Position numbers and translations under genes: made by a program. Positions 7,717 through 17,660 of a stretch of 64,000 bases of DNA are shown piece by piece; position 1 is the stretch's first letter; every line of letters starts with the position of its first letter. The notes beneath the pieces are model-generated. The model made no database searches. It saw nothing but the letters and a program-made list of their open reading frames with translations, and had not been told where the DNA came from. Source of the DNA: Cognataquiflexum aquatile (GTDB lineage Bacteria > Bacteroidota > Bacteroidia > Cytophagales > Cyclobacteriaceae); assembly GCF_003316845.1 (NCBI RefSeq), contig NZ_QMIK01000004.1, forward strand, positions 744,001 to 808,000, read 5' to 3'.

Positions 7717-8397
7717 ATGAAGAGTTTAATCCCTTTCCTTTTTGTGTTCATTCTTGGTTTGGGTTGTATCTATTCTGCAAAAAGTCAGACCAATCCTTCC
7801 TTAAACAATCAGAACCAACAATATCTTGGCACTTTTAGGATCAATCCCAAGAGTGACGGATTGAAAGGAACACCATTTTTATTTGATACACCACCTTTAG
7901 GAAAAATAGCCTTGGATGGTGGAAAGGATTACAGCGAGATTCCATTCAATATTCTATTGGAAAAGAACGAAGTATATATCCAAACAGGTGGCGAAGATTC
8001 AGAGCCTTTGTTATTGCGTAACTGGAAATGGATTGAGATTCCGGGAGAAGAGGTAAGGAGTTTTAGAATAGAATATCTTCAAGGCAAACCCCAGGTGGTC
8101 GAGATCCTTTTTGAAAAAGAAGGTGAAAAATATATTGCCTCCCATAAGAAGACATTGGTAAGGCCAAGCAGTCAGCGGGATGGTTATTCTGGTCCCCAAT
8201 ACGACACTTTTCGTCATGACATTAAGTACTTTGTTCTGAAGGGTATGCAGACCACAGAAATCAAAACAAACAGTGCAGGATTGAAAGAATGGGCAGGAAA
8301 CCGCAGTGAAGAACTGAAGGAATTTATGAAAGAAAAAAAACTTAATCCAGACAATCCTTTGGATATGAAAAAAATAATTACATTTTTGGTAAAATAG
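7717..8397 (+). CDS. Exported protein of unknown function
   Basis: I do not recognise a family. The 226-residue protein has a signal peptide of about 24 residues (MKSLIPFLFVFILGLGCIYS; a lipobox-like LGC is present, so lipidation is possible). The mature part is beta-rich and polar, with GKIALDGGKDYSEIP and NWKWIEIPGEEVRSFRIEYL, and a lysine-rich helical C-terminus. It precedes the S8 protease by 26 bp on the same strand and probably shares its transcript; a role as substrate, inhibitor or partner of that protease is only a guess. Confidence 0.75.
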   Translation: MKSLIPFLFVFILGLGCIYSAKSQTNPSLNNQNQQYLGTFRINPKSDGLKGTPFLFDTPPLGKIALDGGKDYSEIPFNILLEKNEVYIQTGGEDSEPLLLRNWKWIEIPGEEVRSFRIEYLQGKPQVVEILFEKEGEKYIASHKKTLVRPSSQRDGYSGPQYDTFRHDIKYFVLKGMQTTEIKTNSAGLKEWAGNRSEELKEFMKEKKLNPDNPLDMKKIITFLVK

Positions 8398-8423
8398 TCC
8401 TAAAATCAGGCAATAATAAACTT

Positions 8424-9659
8424 ATGAGGTCAATTACGGCGTCCAGACTTATTCAAATTTTAACCTTTGTTTTTATTATTTCTTGTTCCCAGGAAGAAAT
8501 TACAGATTTGGACCCGGTCCTTACCCAAGAAGTTTTTTCTTTTGCCCAAACCCAACCGGTTGAGGATCAATATATTGTTGTCTTGAAGGAAGAGAAAGTC
8601 TCTGGAAGACTGATCGATGGGAATGTGGATTTCAATGAAGCATTGATGAGAAGGGAGGCCGTAGATCTATTGACCAAATACCGGATTTCCGAAACCAATC
8701 TTGAAAGGGTTTATTCCTCTGTTCTTAACGGATTTTGCGCCATCATCGATAAAAATAAACTTGAGGAAATCAAAAACGATCCGATGGTTAAATATGTGGA
8801 ACAGGACCGCAAGGGAAGGTTAGGAAAGCTTTCAGAAAAGGTACCTGTCAAAGGGGAGACTGATATCGTCAGTACCCAAGTTATTCCTTGGGGGATTAAA
8901 AGGGTTGGTGGACCTTTTGTTTATACCGGAAAAAATTGCGTGTACGTAATTGATACGGGAATTCAGCTGGACCATCCTGACCTGAATGTTGCAAAGAACA
9001 AAGCATTTGATGCTTATTCAGATACTTCCGAAAAGCGCGGCAATGATGAACATGGCCACGGAACGCATGTAGCAGGTATCATTGGTGCCAAAGACAATCT
9101 TTTTGGTGTAGTAGGGGTTGCAGCAGGTGCACCCATAATTCCGGTAAAGATTTTTTTTGGTCCCTATGCAGAATATACCTATTCCGGAATGTTAGCAGGG
9201 ATTGACCATGTGGGAAAAGTAGGTAAAAAAGGAGACGTAGCCAATTTGAGTTTTGGTGGATTTGATAGGAGCAGGGCGGTAGATGATGCGGTATTGAATG
9301 CCTCAAACAGCAAAGGGATATGGATGGTAATTGCATCTGGAAATTCCAGACTTCCTGCCACTTCCTTCAGTCCGGCACGTGTCAACGGGGAATATACCAT
9401 TACTGTGTCTGCCATTGATGCTTTGGATAGGTTTGCTTGGTTTTCTCATTATGGGCCTCCAATCAAATTTGCAGCGCCGGGAGTCAGTGTGTTTTCTACT
9501 ACTCTTGGAGGAAAATACAGGTATGAATCAGGTACTTCGATGGCTGCGCCGCATGTGTCAGGCTTGCGATTACTGGGTGAAATTCAGTCAAATGGAAATG
9601 CGCTCAATTATCCCATAACACCCGCTGACCCTATTGCATTTAGGCCGGCAGGCAAATGA
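8424..9659 (+). CDS. S8 family subtilisin-like serine protease
   Basis: A 411-residue secreted protease. The N-terminus ends FIISCSQEE, a good lipobox. An inhibitor-I9-type propeptide follows (about residues 46-130, QYIVVLKEEKV to YVEQDRKG). The catalytic triad is intact: Asp near 177 in YVIDTGIQLDHPDL, His near 212 in GHGTHVAG, Ser near 372 in GTSMAAPHVSG. Extracellular or cell-surface proteolysis is expected. There is no T9SS tail; lipidation would anchor it. It is the second gene of a two-gene unit. Confidence 0.92.
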   Translation: MRSITASRLIQILTFVFIISCSQEEITDLDPVLTQEVFSFAQTQPVEDQYIVVLKEEKVSGRLIDGNVDFNEALMRREAVDLLTKYRISETNLERVYSSVLNGFCAIIDKNKLEEIKNDPMVKYVEQDRKGRLGKLSEKVPVKGETDIVSTQVIPWGIKRVGGPFVYTGKNCVYVIDTGIQLDHPDLNVAKNKAFDAYSDTSEKRGNDEHGHGTHVAGIIGAKDNLFGVVGVAAGAPIIPVKIFFGPYAEYTYSGMLAGIDHVGKVGKKGDVANLSFGGFDRSRAVDDAVLNASNSKGIWMVIASGNSRLPATSFSPARVNGEYTITVSAIDALDRFAWFSHYGPPIKFAAPGVSVFSTTLGGKYRYESGTSMAAPHVSGLRLLGEIQSNGNALNYPITPADPIAFRPAGK

Positions 9660-9737
9660 TAATTTTAAAGATTTGGTAGCTCATGTTTTTTTGCTAATAT
9701 TATCCCTGATTAAATCACAGAAAAACAATTTTTCTAA

Positions 9738-11690
9738 ATGAAAAGGTCAATTTTATTTATCTTACTTTTTTCTTCGTTATCAACCGTACTTTTTGCCCAA
9801 GCTGATGAGATTGACAGTTTAAACAAATTGCTTTCGAATCAGGTGTCCAGAGAAGAAAGGGTGAATGCATTAAATCACCTCACATTCTTGACCAGGGAAA
9901 AAGACTTGCAGCAGGCTTTTGTGTGGGGACAAAGGGCCGAAGAATTGGCACTTGAACTCAATGACAGTCTGCAAATCACCAAAGCAAAAGGCAATCTTGG
10001 TTGGATTTATTTCCGCCTTGGAGTTTGGGACAAGGCTTTCAGGTATTCCAAGGACTCCTATTTGATTGCGTTGGCACAAAATTACAAAACCGAGCTTGGG
10101 ATGGCTTTGAACAACCTCGGTTCTCTATATTACAGACAGGAAAATTATGATGAGGCGATTAAAAACTTTAAAGAGGCATATACCTATGGCAAAGAGGTAA
10201 ATGACCCATTCCTTATTATCCGCAGCCTCAACAATCTTGCGCTGAATTATACCCTGAAAGGAGAATTGGATTCTGCTTATACTTTTGCCAAGGAAGCGAT
10301 AGAATCCAATGAAAAATTTGAAGAAAAGTACTTCATTACATTTACCCACAGGGTGATCGGAGATATATATCTTGGCAGGGGAGAAGTGGATAAAGCCATT
10401 CAGAGTTATGAGAAATCCCTTCAAATCTCCACCCCGGAGCAGATCAAAACCTCTGAAGCTTCAGTTTTGCACCGATTGGGAAATGCCTATTTTATCAAAG
10501 GGAATTCTACAAAAGCCTTAGGATATCTGGATAGAGGGCTTAAGATTTCAAAAGAAAACGGCTTATTGGATGAATTGGTAGAAACGTATAAGATATATGC
10601 CAAAATTTACGATTCTAAGGGAAATATCCCATTGGCTTTCAAATATCAAAAAGCCTTTAATGAACTGAATGCCGAAAGGGAAGCTGCATCCAACAAAGAG
10701 AGGATGGAATTGCTTCAGGCAAAATTTGAGGTAGAAAAATCAGACGCCGAGATTAATTTTTTGAAAGTACAGAACTCCCTCAAGGAGCTTGAAATCAAAA
10801 GTTTCAAGAAAATATGGATCTTGTTTGCGGTTTTCACCGTCATGTCGATAGGATTGTTGTTTTGGATGTCTATCATTTTTAAGAAAAAACAGGAAGCCAA
10901 TAAACGACTCCAGGTAAAACGTTCAATACTTGAGGAACAGAAAAAAGAATTACAGAAGAAATCGGCTGAACTGACAGAATCCAACAGGAGTAAAAACCGG
11001 ATACTTTCCATCCTTGGACATGATTTGAAGAGTCCTGTGGCACAGTTAAAAGGGGTTTTGGACTTGCTCCATTCTCAAGAACTCAGTAAGGAAGAATTTG
11101 ATGGGATTTCACATATCCTGAAAAGAAATGTGGATGGGCTTTACGAAAACATTGATAATATTTTGAGTTGGTCTAAGTCCCAAATGGAAGGATTTAAAGT
11201 ACAATTGCTACCGACAAATATCAAAAAAGTAATAAGGCCTTGTTTGGAGCTTTTACAGTATCAGGCAAATTCCAAAGAAATCACCATTACGACCAATATT
11301 ATCGAGGAAATCGCCTTTGTTGATCAGGACTTGCTCCAGTTGATTATCCGAAACCTCCTGAGTAATGCCATCAAGTTTTCCAATAAAGGATCCAATATTG
11401 ATATCTATTCCCAAAAAGAGGGGGATTTTATAAAGCTTGTCATCCAGGATTATGGTTTGGGTATGAGTGAAATCCAGTTGGATACCATTCTAAACCAACA
11501 CGTTTCATTACTTGAATCAAGCGTGGGAACCGATAAAGAAAAAGGAACAGGACTTGGATTGAATCTATGCAAAGAATTTTTGGGACTGATGGGCGGATCT
11601 TTGATGCTTGAAAGCAAGAAAGGTGAAGGTACCACAGCCATTTTGTTGTTGCAAAGTGTCACTGTCAATAAAGCGCAACAAGTGGTTTAA
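9738..11690 (+). CDS. TPR-containing sensor histidine kinase
   Basis: A 650-residue protein. A signal peptide (to about residue 21, LFAQADEID) is followed by periplasmic TPR-like repeats (about 60-330), a coiled coil (about 318-350), a transmembrane helix (about 355-377), a second coiled coil (385-420) and a HisKA-HATPase_c core. The phosphoacceptor is H428 in GHDLKSP; the N-box IIRNLLSNAIKFSN, G1 QDYGLGMS and G2 GTGLGLNLC are all present. No response regulator is adjacent, so it is an orphan kinase. Its 3' end overlaps the convergent PBP2 gene by 26 bp. Confidence 0.9.
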   Translation: MKRSILFILLFSSLSTVLFAQADEIDSLNKLLSNQVSREERVNALNHLTFLTREKDLQQAFVWGQRAEELALELNDSLQITKAKGNLGWIYFRLGVWDKAFRYSKDSYLIALAQNYKTELGMALNNLGSLYYRQENYDEAIKNFKEAYTYGKEVNDPFLIIRSLNNLALNYTLKGELDSAYTFAKEAIESNEKFEEKYFITFTHRVIGDIYLGRGEVDKAIQSYEKSLQISTPEQIKTSEASVLHRLGNAYFIKGNSTKALGYLDRGLKISKENGLLDELVETYKIYAKIYDSKGNIPLAFKYQKAFNELNAEREAASNKERMELLQAKFEVEKSDAEINFLKVQNSLKELEIKSFKKIWILFAVFTVMSIGLLFWMSIIFKKKQEANKRLQVKRSILEEQKKELQKKSAELTESNRSKNRILSILGHDLKSPVAQLKGVLDLLHSQELSKEEFDGISHILKRNVDGLYENIDNILSWSKSQMEGFKVQLLPTNIKKVIRPCLELLQYQANSKEITITTNIIEEIAFVDQDLLQLIIRNLLSNAIKFSNKGSNIDIYSQKEGDFIKLVIQDYGLGMSEIQLDTILNQHVSLLESSVGTDKEKGTGLGLNLCKEFLGLMGGSLMLESKKGEGTTAILLLQSVTVNKAQQVV

Positions 11691-12540
11691 AAACCAATTC
11701 CTCCGGACTCAATGTTTCGGCTATCAAGTTCAAATCTTTCAATGTTTCCATGGTTTCTGTTAAAGAAGTTTTCGAAATCCTGCCGTCTTGTGCCCAATTT
11801 GTTTGACCCAACCAAGCTTCGATATCTTCTTTTTTGATTTTGTATTTTTCACTTAACAAAGAAGGGTAATCTGTTTTTGCGAGAAGGTCTTTTGATTCTT
11901 GGTAAACCATGTCCCTGAGGTCCCTGATAATTTCATCATGTGTGTCCAAAATATTGGGATTTGCTACCATGACAAAGCAAGGCCAGGGTGTTGGGATTTC
12001 TCCTAGGCGTTTGAAAATTCCCTGGTCAACAAAGGGTTTTGTGGTGAATTTTTCCCAAAGAAAAAGTTTATGGATTTCATCCTGCAAAGCTTCTTTAGCT
12101 CCTTCCAAATCACCGACTACTTCAAAATCCAGCATTTCCAAATTCCATCCTTCTCTTTTGGCCAATAAAAATCCCATCAGATGAGAACCTGACCCGTACC
12201 TGCTGATGACAAATTCCCCATGCCCGAGTTCTGAGATGTCATTGACTTCGGATTTTACAGAACCATGAATTCCCCAGATCAAAGGAGACTCCACATGGTA
12301 CCCGATAATCAATGCAGGATTGCCTTCAATTTTGTCTTTGATAAAACTTTCAGTCAAAACAATGGCCAAATCTGTTGTTCCTTCCCTAAGAGATTTGTTC
12401 ATCGCACCTGATCCCTTGGGCTCGTCAATCCATTCCAAAATAATGCCTTTTGCCAAGAAAGGCTGCCTTTCAACCACTTGAATCCAAGGGAAATTGAAGT
12501 GTTCAGGAACTCCGGTAATGGTTATTTTCTTCATTTTCAT
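11665..12540 (-). CDS. PBP2-fold substrate-binding-like protein without signal peptide
   Basis: A 291-residue protein of the type 2 periplasmic-binding-protein fold, starting MKMKKITITGVPEHFNFPW. It has no signal peptide and no ABC transporter genes beside it. The GVPEHFN opening and overall pattern recall the Ca3427-like PBP2 group, related to NMT1/ThiY proteins, but this is recognition from memory and not a search. The ligand is unknown. Two ATGs (12540 and 12534) are possible starts. Its stop codon lies inside the 3' end of the convergent kinase gene. It may be expressed behind the MFS gene, although a strong terminator lies between them. Confidence 0.7.
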   Translation of the reverse strand: MKMKKITITGVPEHFNFPWIQVVERQPFLAKGIILEWIDEPKGSGAMNKSLREGTTDLAIVLTESFIKDKIEGNPALIIGYHVESPLIWGIHGSVKSEVNDISELGHGEFVISRYGSGSHLMGFLLAKREGWNLEMLDFEVVGDLEGAKEALQDEIHKLFLWEKFTTKPFVDQGIFKRLGEIPTPWPCFVMVANPNILDTHDEIIRDLRDMVYQESKDLLAKTDYPSLLSEKYKIKKEDIEAWLGQTNWAQDGRISKTSLTETMETLKDLNLIAETLSPEELVFKPLVALY

Positions 12541-12558
12541 GTATTTGGGTCAAACAAA

Positions 12559-12586
12559 AATACCGCTATTTTTTGATAGCGGTATT
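12559..12586 (-). terminator. Intrinsic terminator after the MFS transporter gene
   Basis: AATACCGCTAT-N6-ATAGCGGTATT is an 11-bp perfect stem; on the minus strand it is followed by TTTTG. It lies 25 bp past the MFS stop codon and closes the GH31-MFS transcript. Confidence 0.85.
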
Positions 12587-12611
12587 GGATTCTCTTCAAT
12601 TTAAATCTGGA

Positions 12612-13946
12612 TTACAGGTCATGGGTGGCATTTCGGTTGGTGATGAAAAGGTTGCTCAAACCTGCAACTATCAGGGAACATCCTGCCAATACCATGGTAT
12701 AGATCACTTCTTCTCCAAACAAAAGCTTATACATAAAATTGATACCTCCCAAAGCGGCAACGATTTGTGGAATCACAATGAACATGTTGAAAATCCCCAT
12801 GTACACGCCCATTTGCTTGGGATTGACGGCACTCGACAGCATGGCATACGGCATAGACAAGATACTTGCCCAAGCGATCCCCACCAAAGCGAAGCAAAGG
12901 TGAAGCATCCAAGGTTCGGAGATATAGTAAATCATGATGAAGCCCACCCCGCCGGCCATCAAACTGACCATGTGGAGTAACTTTCTGTTGATTTTGATTT
13001 TGCTTGTCACAAAGGCAAGTATCAATGCAAAAAACATAGAGACCAAACCATATGTCCCGAGGTAATTACCGACACTGTCCGCTGCATCATTGTAGACTTG
13101 GGAGCTGGTATCCGTTGCTTTGAAGATATGTTCAGTGATGGCAGGTGTCGCAAAACTCCACATGGTGAAAAACGCAAACCAGGAGAAAAACTGGACTATT
13201 CCCAATTGTTTCATGACTTTGGGCATTCCTGATATGTTTTTAAAGATTTCTTTAAACCCATTCAAAAAACCCTTACTCTCTTCATTTTCCTTTTTGTGTG
13301 CTTCAAGGTCTTCAGGGGGATATTCATCCGTAGTCAGAATGGTATATAATATGGAACCAAAAAGGACCACTGCCCCAATAGCGAAGGCAAATTTGACAGA
13401 ATCCGGGACCACACCGGGTTCGGCAGTATTGGGAACCCCAATCTGTGTCATAAACCAAGGCAGGTTACTTGCCACCCACGTACCAATGCCAATAATCAGC
13501 GTCTGTACCACAAATCCATAAGAGCGCTGACTGTCAGGAAGCTTGTCTGCTACCAAAGCCCTGAAAGGCTCCATGCTGATATTGATCGAGGCGTCGAGGA
13601 TCCACAGTGCACCCGCTGCCATCCATAATGCTGAGGAGTAGGGAGCAAAGAACAATGCGATGGTACTTAATACCGCTCCAATAAGAAAAAAAGGTTTTCT
13701 CCGGCCAAACCGTGGGTGCCAGGTCCGGTCACTCAGGTAACCGACTATGGGCTGCACCAGCAAGCCTGTAAGAGGAGCAGCAATCCACAACATGGGAATG
13801 GCGTCTTTTTCTGCGCCCAAGGTTTGGAAAATCCTTGACATAAATCCTCCCTGTAGGGCAAATCCAAATTGGATCCCCAAAAACCCGAAACTCATGTTCC
13901 AGATCTGCCAAAAACTGAGCCTTGGCTTTTTATCTATTGCTTGCAT
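12612..13946 (-). CDS. MFS transporter, SLC45-like (probable maltose/oligosaccharide permease)
   Basis: A 444-residue inner-membrane protein with about 12 hydrophobic segments. The loop after TM2 reads GYLSDRTWHPRFGRRKPF, the signature of SLC45-type sugar transporters common in Bacteroidota glucan loci. It follows the GH31 alpha-glucosidase gene by 42 bp on the same strand, so it probably imports the maltose or short maltodextrins released in the periplasm. Transport by proton symport is inferred from the family. A clear terminator follows. Confidence 0.88.
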   Translation of the reverse strand: MQAIDKKPRLSFWQIWNMSFGFLGIQFGFALQGGFMSRIFQTLGAEKDAIPMLWIAAPLTGLLVQPIVGYLSDRTWHPRFGRRKPFFLIGAVLSTIALFFAPYSSALWMAAGALWILDASINISMEPFRALVADKLPDSQRSYGFVVQTLIIGIGTWVASNLPWFMTQIGVPNTAEPGVVPDSVKFAFAIGAVVLFGSILYTILTTDEYPPEDLEAHKKENEESKGFLNGFKEIFKNISGMPKVMKQLGIVQFFSWFAFFTMWSFATPAITEHIFKATDTSSQVYNDAADSVGNYLGTYGLVSMFFALILAFVTSKIKINRKLLHMVSLMAGGVGFIMIYYISEPWMLHLCFALVGIAWASILSMPYAMLSSAVNPKQMGVYMGIFNMFIVIPQIVAALGGINFMYKLLFGEEVIYTMVLAGCSLIVAGLSNLFITNRNATHDL

Positions 13947-13988
13947 TATTTTGGGTTGAAATCTTAGAATTTATTGAGTGTGAAGCGT

Positions 13989-16415
13989 CTATTTTATTCC
14001 TATTTCAAAGGTTTCAGAAAGGTTTTCAAATGTGACTGTTGAAACATTGGTAATTTCCATATATGGATGACTGCTGTCCGGTAATGGATCGAACTCCGTC
14101 AGTCTATCCAAAAATGAAAAACCTGACTTTTCAATTTGCCCTGCTTTTCCGTTGATATTGACAGACTTTACATTCAGCCCATGAAAATACACCTTGATTT
14201 TTTTGAACTTGCTTTTGAACTTGCCCTGTGAATTCCCAAAAGACAAAGTTCCGAGATGGGTATCCCAAGTGATTTCGCGTTTGAGGAAATCCCCGTTTTT
14301 ATAATCAGGACTGATACCATCATCTTCATAAAGTAGGAATGTGGAGGCAACTTTTCCTGCATACACATGAATACTGAGTATCCCATCATGGGCCTGACCT
14401 GTATGGGACACATCGGATTGGAATGCCAAAATAGCACCTGCTTTAACAAATACAGGTAGGTAATTCAATGGACAATCCTGATAAATAATCTGATTGCCCT
14501 TATATTTTTGATTGTCAAACAAATAATACCAATCCCCTTCAGGAAGATAAACCTTTGTAATCTCCTTGTAACTTTCTACCGGAGCGATCAAAAGGCTATC
14601 GCAAAAAAGGTATTCGTTTTCAAATGCACTTTCAAAAATGTACTTGTCATGTGGATACTCCACAGCAAGGCTTTTGGCTATGGGAAGTCCTGTTTGGGTA
14701 CTTTTGTAGAAACTGCTGTAAATGGTAGGAAGCATCCTGTAACGCAGTTTCATGTAGTTTCTGGAAATCTCTTCCACTTCTTCGCCAAATGCCCAAGGTT
14801 CGGCATCATTGCTGTTGATCATGGAATGAGCTCTATATAGAGGCGCGAAGGCTGCAATTGTCATCCACCTGGCAAAAAGGGATTTGGTGGATTCACCGGC
14901 AAAACCGCCTACATCATATCCTGAATAGGCAACACCGCTCAAACCAAGACTGTTGACCAACCTGATACCTGCCATCATATGTTCCTCGCTGGCAACATTA
15001 TCGCCTGTCCAAGCTGCTGCGTAGCGTTGGATTCCCGAAAAACCGGATCTTGTCAATACAAAAGGTCTTTCTTCAGGTCTTTGCAATTCACATCCTTCTT
15101 TGGCACTTCGGGCCATTTGGAACCCATAAATATTTCTTGCTTTTCTATGGCTTACATTTTCACCATCGAAATCAAAATTGATCAGATTGGGTGTAAACTG
15201 ACCCCAAGAAGCAGGTTCATTCATGTCCGTCCAATAGCCATCGACTCCGGCTTCTTCATAAAAAGCCATTTTTTCGGCCCACCATTGCCTTGTTTCAGGT
15301 TTGGTAAAATCAGGAAAGGCGCACCAACCCGGCCAAACCTGTCCTTCGTAAACCTCATTATCGGGATATTTTACAAACAAATCCTTTTCCAGACCCTCAT
15401 CATATGGGAAATATCCTTTTTGGGATTTAATCCCCGGATCCATAATTACGACGACCTTAAACCCTTTTTCTTTTAGGGCTTTGATCATGGATTTTGGATC
15501 GGAAAATTTTTCATTGTCAAAAGTAAAGACCTTGTATTTTTCCATATGATGGATATCAAGGTAAATGACATCTGCAGGCATGTCTTTGTCCCTAAATGTC
15601 TTGGCTAAAGTCAAAACTTCAGAATCCGGGTAATAGGAATACCGGCATTGCTGAAAACCCAAAGACCATAGAGGAGGCATTTCCATTTTTCCGGTCAATT
15701 CTGTGTAAGAACTGATGATTTTTGCGACCGAATCATTATGGAAAAAATAATAATCCATATCCCCGTCATCTGCCGAATAGTAAATAAACCGGTTGTTGGA
15801 TGCCCCAAAATTGAAAATAGACTTGTGGGTGTTGTCAAAAAATATCCCATAAGACAAACCGCTATGGATGCCGATATAAAAAGGAATGCTCATGTATAAA
15901 GGGTCATCACCGATGCCATAAGCGAAATAATCCGTGTTCCAATTGGTGAAGGCCTGACCGGACCGGTCAAGATGCCCGGTTTTTTCGCCTAAGCCAACGA
16001 ACCTTTCTTTGGGCTGCACTTTTTTATAATTGCTCACTTCGGTACCCAGCCACGATACTGCAAAGGCAGGATCGTCTTGGTTGATCACCTCACCAGATGG
16101 GGTCAGAAAAGTCAGGAAAAAGGGATGTAGGTTTACAGAAACGTGTATTTTAGAGGTTTTGAGCCATATTTTTCCGCTTTCTTCCAAGATATCTGTTGGT
16201 ATTTTTCCGGGACCGGAAATTACACTGTATGGGTTAGGTGAAAATTTGGATTGTCTGCTGACCTGAACCCTGACTGTATCCTCTTTGTATACAGTGATTT
16301 CAAAGTTTGAATTGGCGGTATTTCCAAAGATTCCATCTGATTTTTTGTTCCATGAAAGAACGTTTCCTATGGCCTGATTTTGGGAGGAATTTGCTGAGAT
16401 AATGGCTTGAGGCAT
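13989..16415 (-). CDS. GH31 alpha-glucosidase
   Basis: An 808-residue glycoside hydrolase family 31 enzyme with the usual N-terminal beta-sandwich, (beta/alpha)8 barrel and C-terminal beta-domains. The nucleophile is D397 in WTDMNEP; the acid/base is D472 in AAWTGDN. PPLWSLGFQQCRYSY and DVIYLDIHHM are further family signatures. No obvious signal peptide is present at this ATG (MPQAIISANSSQ), so it may be cytoplasmic; an exported form cannot be excluded. It shares a transcript with the MFS transporter downstream. An operator-like site matching one near the LacI/SusE promoters lies at 16589-16605. Confidence 0.93.
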   Translation of the reverse strand: MPQAIISANSSQNQAIGNVLSWNKKSDGIFGNTANSNFEITVYKEDTVRVQVSRQSKFSPNPYSVISGPGKIPTDILEESGKIWLKTSKIHVSVNLHPFFLTFLTPSGEVINQDDPAFAVSWLGTEVSNYKKVQPKERFVGLGEKTGHLDRSGQAFTNWNTDYFAYGIGDDPLYMSIPFYIGIHSGLSYGIFFDNTHKSIFNFGASNNRFIYYSADDGDMDYYFFHNDSVAKIISSYTELTGKMEMPPLWSLGFQQCRYSYYPDSEVLTLAKTFRDKDMPADVIYLDIHHMEKYKVFTFDNEKFSDPKSMIKALKEKGFKVVVIMDPGIKSQKGYFPYDEGLEKDLFVKYPDNEVYEGQVWPGWCAFPDFTKPETRQWWAEKMAFYEEAGVDGYWTDMNEPASWGQFTPNLINFDFDGENVSHRKARNIYGFQMARSAKEGCELQRPEERPFVLTRSGFSGIQRYAAAWTGDNVASEEHMMAGIRLVNSLGLSGVAYSGYDVGGFAGESTKSLFARWMTIAAFAPLYRAHSMINSNDAEPWAFGEEVEEISRNYMKLRYRMLPTIYSSFYKSTQTGLPIAKSLAVEYPHDKYIFESAFENEYLFCDSLLIAPVESYKEITKVYLPEGDWYYLFDNQKYKGNQIIYQDCPLNYLPVFVKAGAILAFQSDVSHTGQAHDGILSIHVYAGKVASTFLLYEDDGISPDYKNGDFLKREITWDTHLGTLSFGNSQGKFKSKFKKIKVYFHGLNVKSVNINGKAGQIEKSGFSFLDRLTEFDPLPDSSHPYMEITNVSTVTFENLSETFEIGIK

Positions 16416-16532
16416 TTTTTTAAGTCCTAATTAGTTTTGATTGCCTGAGATTTTGATCCAAATGAAATGAAGTCGGGGGACTAATTTAAGATATTAAGTG
16501 AAAGGATAAAATTCTTTGGTATTCCCCACAAT

Positions 16533-16540
16533 CCAAATAA
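16533..16540 (-). promoter_or_regulatory. Tentative -7 element for the GH31-MFS transcript
   Basis: The minus strand reads TTTATTTG here, seven of eight matches to TAnnTTTG. No clear -33 element was found at the expected spacing. If real, the leader would be about 110 nt and the operator-like sequence at 16589-16605 would lie upstream of the promoter. Confidence 0.25.
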
Positions 16541-16588
16541 ACCATGCAGGAATTCAAAAAAAGCCTTATTTTGAATTTTTTGACATGT

Positions 16589-16605
16589 TCAAACGATTGC
16601 ACAAA
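16589..16605. promoter_or_regulatory. LacI-type operator-like site upstream of GH31
   Basis: TCAAACGATTGCACAAA contains the near-palindrome CAAA-CG-ATTG with the central CG usual for LacI-family operators. Sixteen bases (CAAACGATTGCACAAA, 16590-16605) are identical to the reverse complement of 17791-17806, in front of lacI and the SusE-like gene. The adjacent LacI-type protein is the obvious candidate binder. Confidence 0.6.
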
Positions 16606-16628
16606 AAAAAACCGTGAATAGAAAAAAA

Positions 16629-17660
16629 TCAGACTTTTACAGATGATTTCCGGATCAACAATTCAGTATCCAAGACTATGTTTTGGGGGAAAGATTCCAT
16701 ATTGGTTTTTTTGCTGATCATCTCAAGCAGGATTTTGGTTGCGGTTTCCCCGATTTGGAATCCCGGCTGGGCCACAGTGGAAAGGGGGGGATCGATCATG
16801 GAAGAGAACTGCCAATTTGAAAATCCCACAACGCCAACATCCTCCGGGATTTTGAGGTTTAGGGCTTTTAGTGCCATCATTGCACCTGCCGCGACGATAT
16901 CATGGTGTGCAAATATCGCATCGGGCCTGTTTTCCTTATTTTTGAACAACTCGGTGGTGATCAGGATGCTTTCTTTTTCAGTTCCGTAAGGACACTCCAC
17001 GATCCACTCAGGTTTGACTTTGATTCCCGAATCTCTCAATGCATCGAGATATCCTTCTTTTCTTTGTTTGCTTATTGTTAGGTTGTCAGGTCCTGAAAGA
17101 TGGACAATTTTCTTGAAGCCTTGGTCAATAAGGTGTTTTACTGCATTATATGCCCCTTGGTAGTCATTGACGGTGACGTTGATGGTGTTTTCAAGATCAG
17201 GGATCCTGTCAAAAAAAACAATGGGAAACTCCAGGTCTATCATTTTTTTGAAATGGTCAAAACTCGTGGTTTCCCTCGAAAAACTTACTAAAACCCCATC
17301 TATCTGATTGGAGAGCATTGTTTCCACACTGCTTTTTTCTCTGCTGAATTTTTCATTGGTCTGACAAAGAATGACATTGTAGCCATTCGCAAAAGCGACT
17401 TCTTCCACGCCGCTGATCACGGTAGAAAAGAAAAAATGCACCACTTCAGGAATGATGACGCCAATGGTAAAAGACTTGCTTTTCCTAAGACTTAAGGCTA
17501 CTGCATTTGGCCTATAATTCAACTTGTCAGCCAGTTCCTTTACTTTTCTTTTTGTTTCATCACTTATCCCCGGATAATCTTTCAAAGCCCTCGAAACTGT
17601 AGAGGTTGAAACATTCAGTTCTCTGGCGATGTCTTTGATGGTGGCTTGGCCTAGCTTCAT
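16629..17660 (-). CDS. LacI family transcriptional regulator of the glucan locus
   Basis: A 343-residue regulator. The N-terminal helix-turn-helix TIKDIARELNVSTSTVSRAL (residues 7-26) is followed by the hinge helix YRPNAVALSLR and a periplasmic-binding-protein type 1 sensor domain (about 60-340). Its position between the GH31-MFS genes and the SusE-GH13-aldolase-GH13 genes, and the shared operator-like sequence on both sides, point to control of the locus by an alpha-glucan-derived ligand. The operator at 17796-17807 overlaps its own promoter, suggesting autoregulation. Confidence 0.92.
   Translation of the reverse strand: MKLGQATIKDIARELNVSTSTVSRALKDYPGISDETKRKVKELADKLNYRPNAVALSLRKSKSFTIGVIIPEVVHFFFSTVISGVEEVAFANGYNVILCQTNEKFSREKSSVETMLSNQIDGVLVSFSRETTSFDHFKKMIDLEFPIVFFDRIPDLENTINVTVNDYQGAYNAVKHLIDQGFKKIVHLSGPDNLTISKQRKEGYLDALRDSGIKVKPEWIVECPYGTEKESILITTELFKNKENRPDAIFAHHDIVAAGAMMALKALNLKIPEDVGVVGFSNWQFSSMIDPPLSTVAQPGFQIGETATKILLEMISKKTNMESFPQNIVLDTELLIRKSSVKV

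Noticed and set aside
14979-15476. 165-codon plus-strand frame inside the GH31 gene
   Set aside because: Antisense shadow of a strongly conserved enzyme; no coding evidence of its own.
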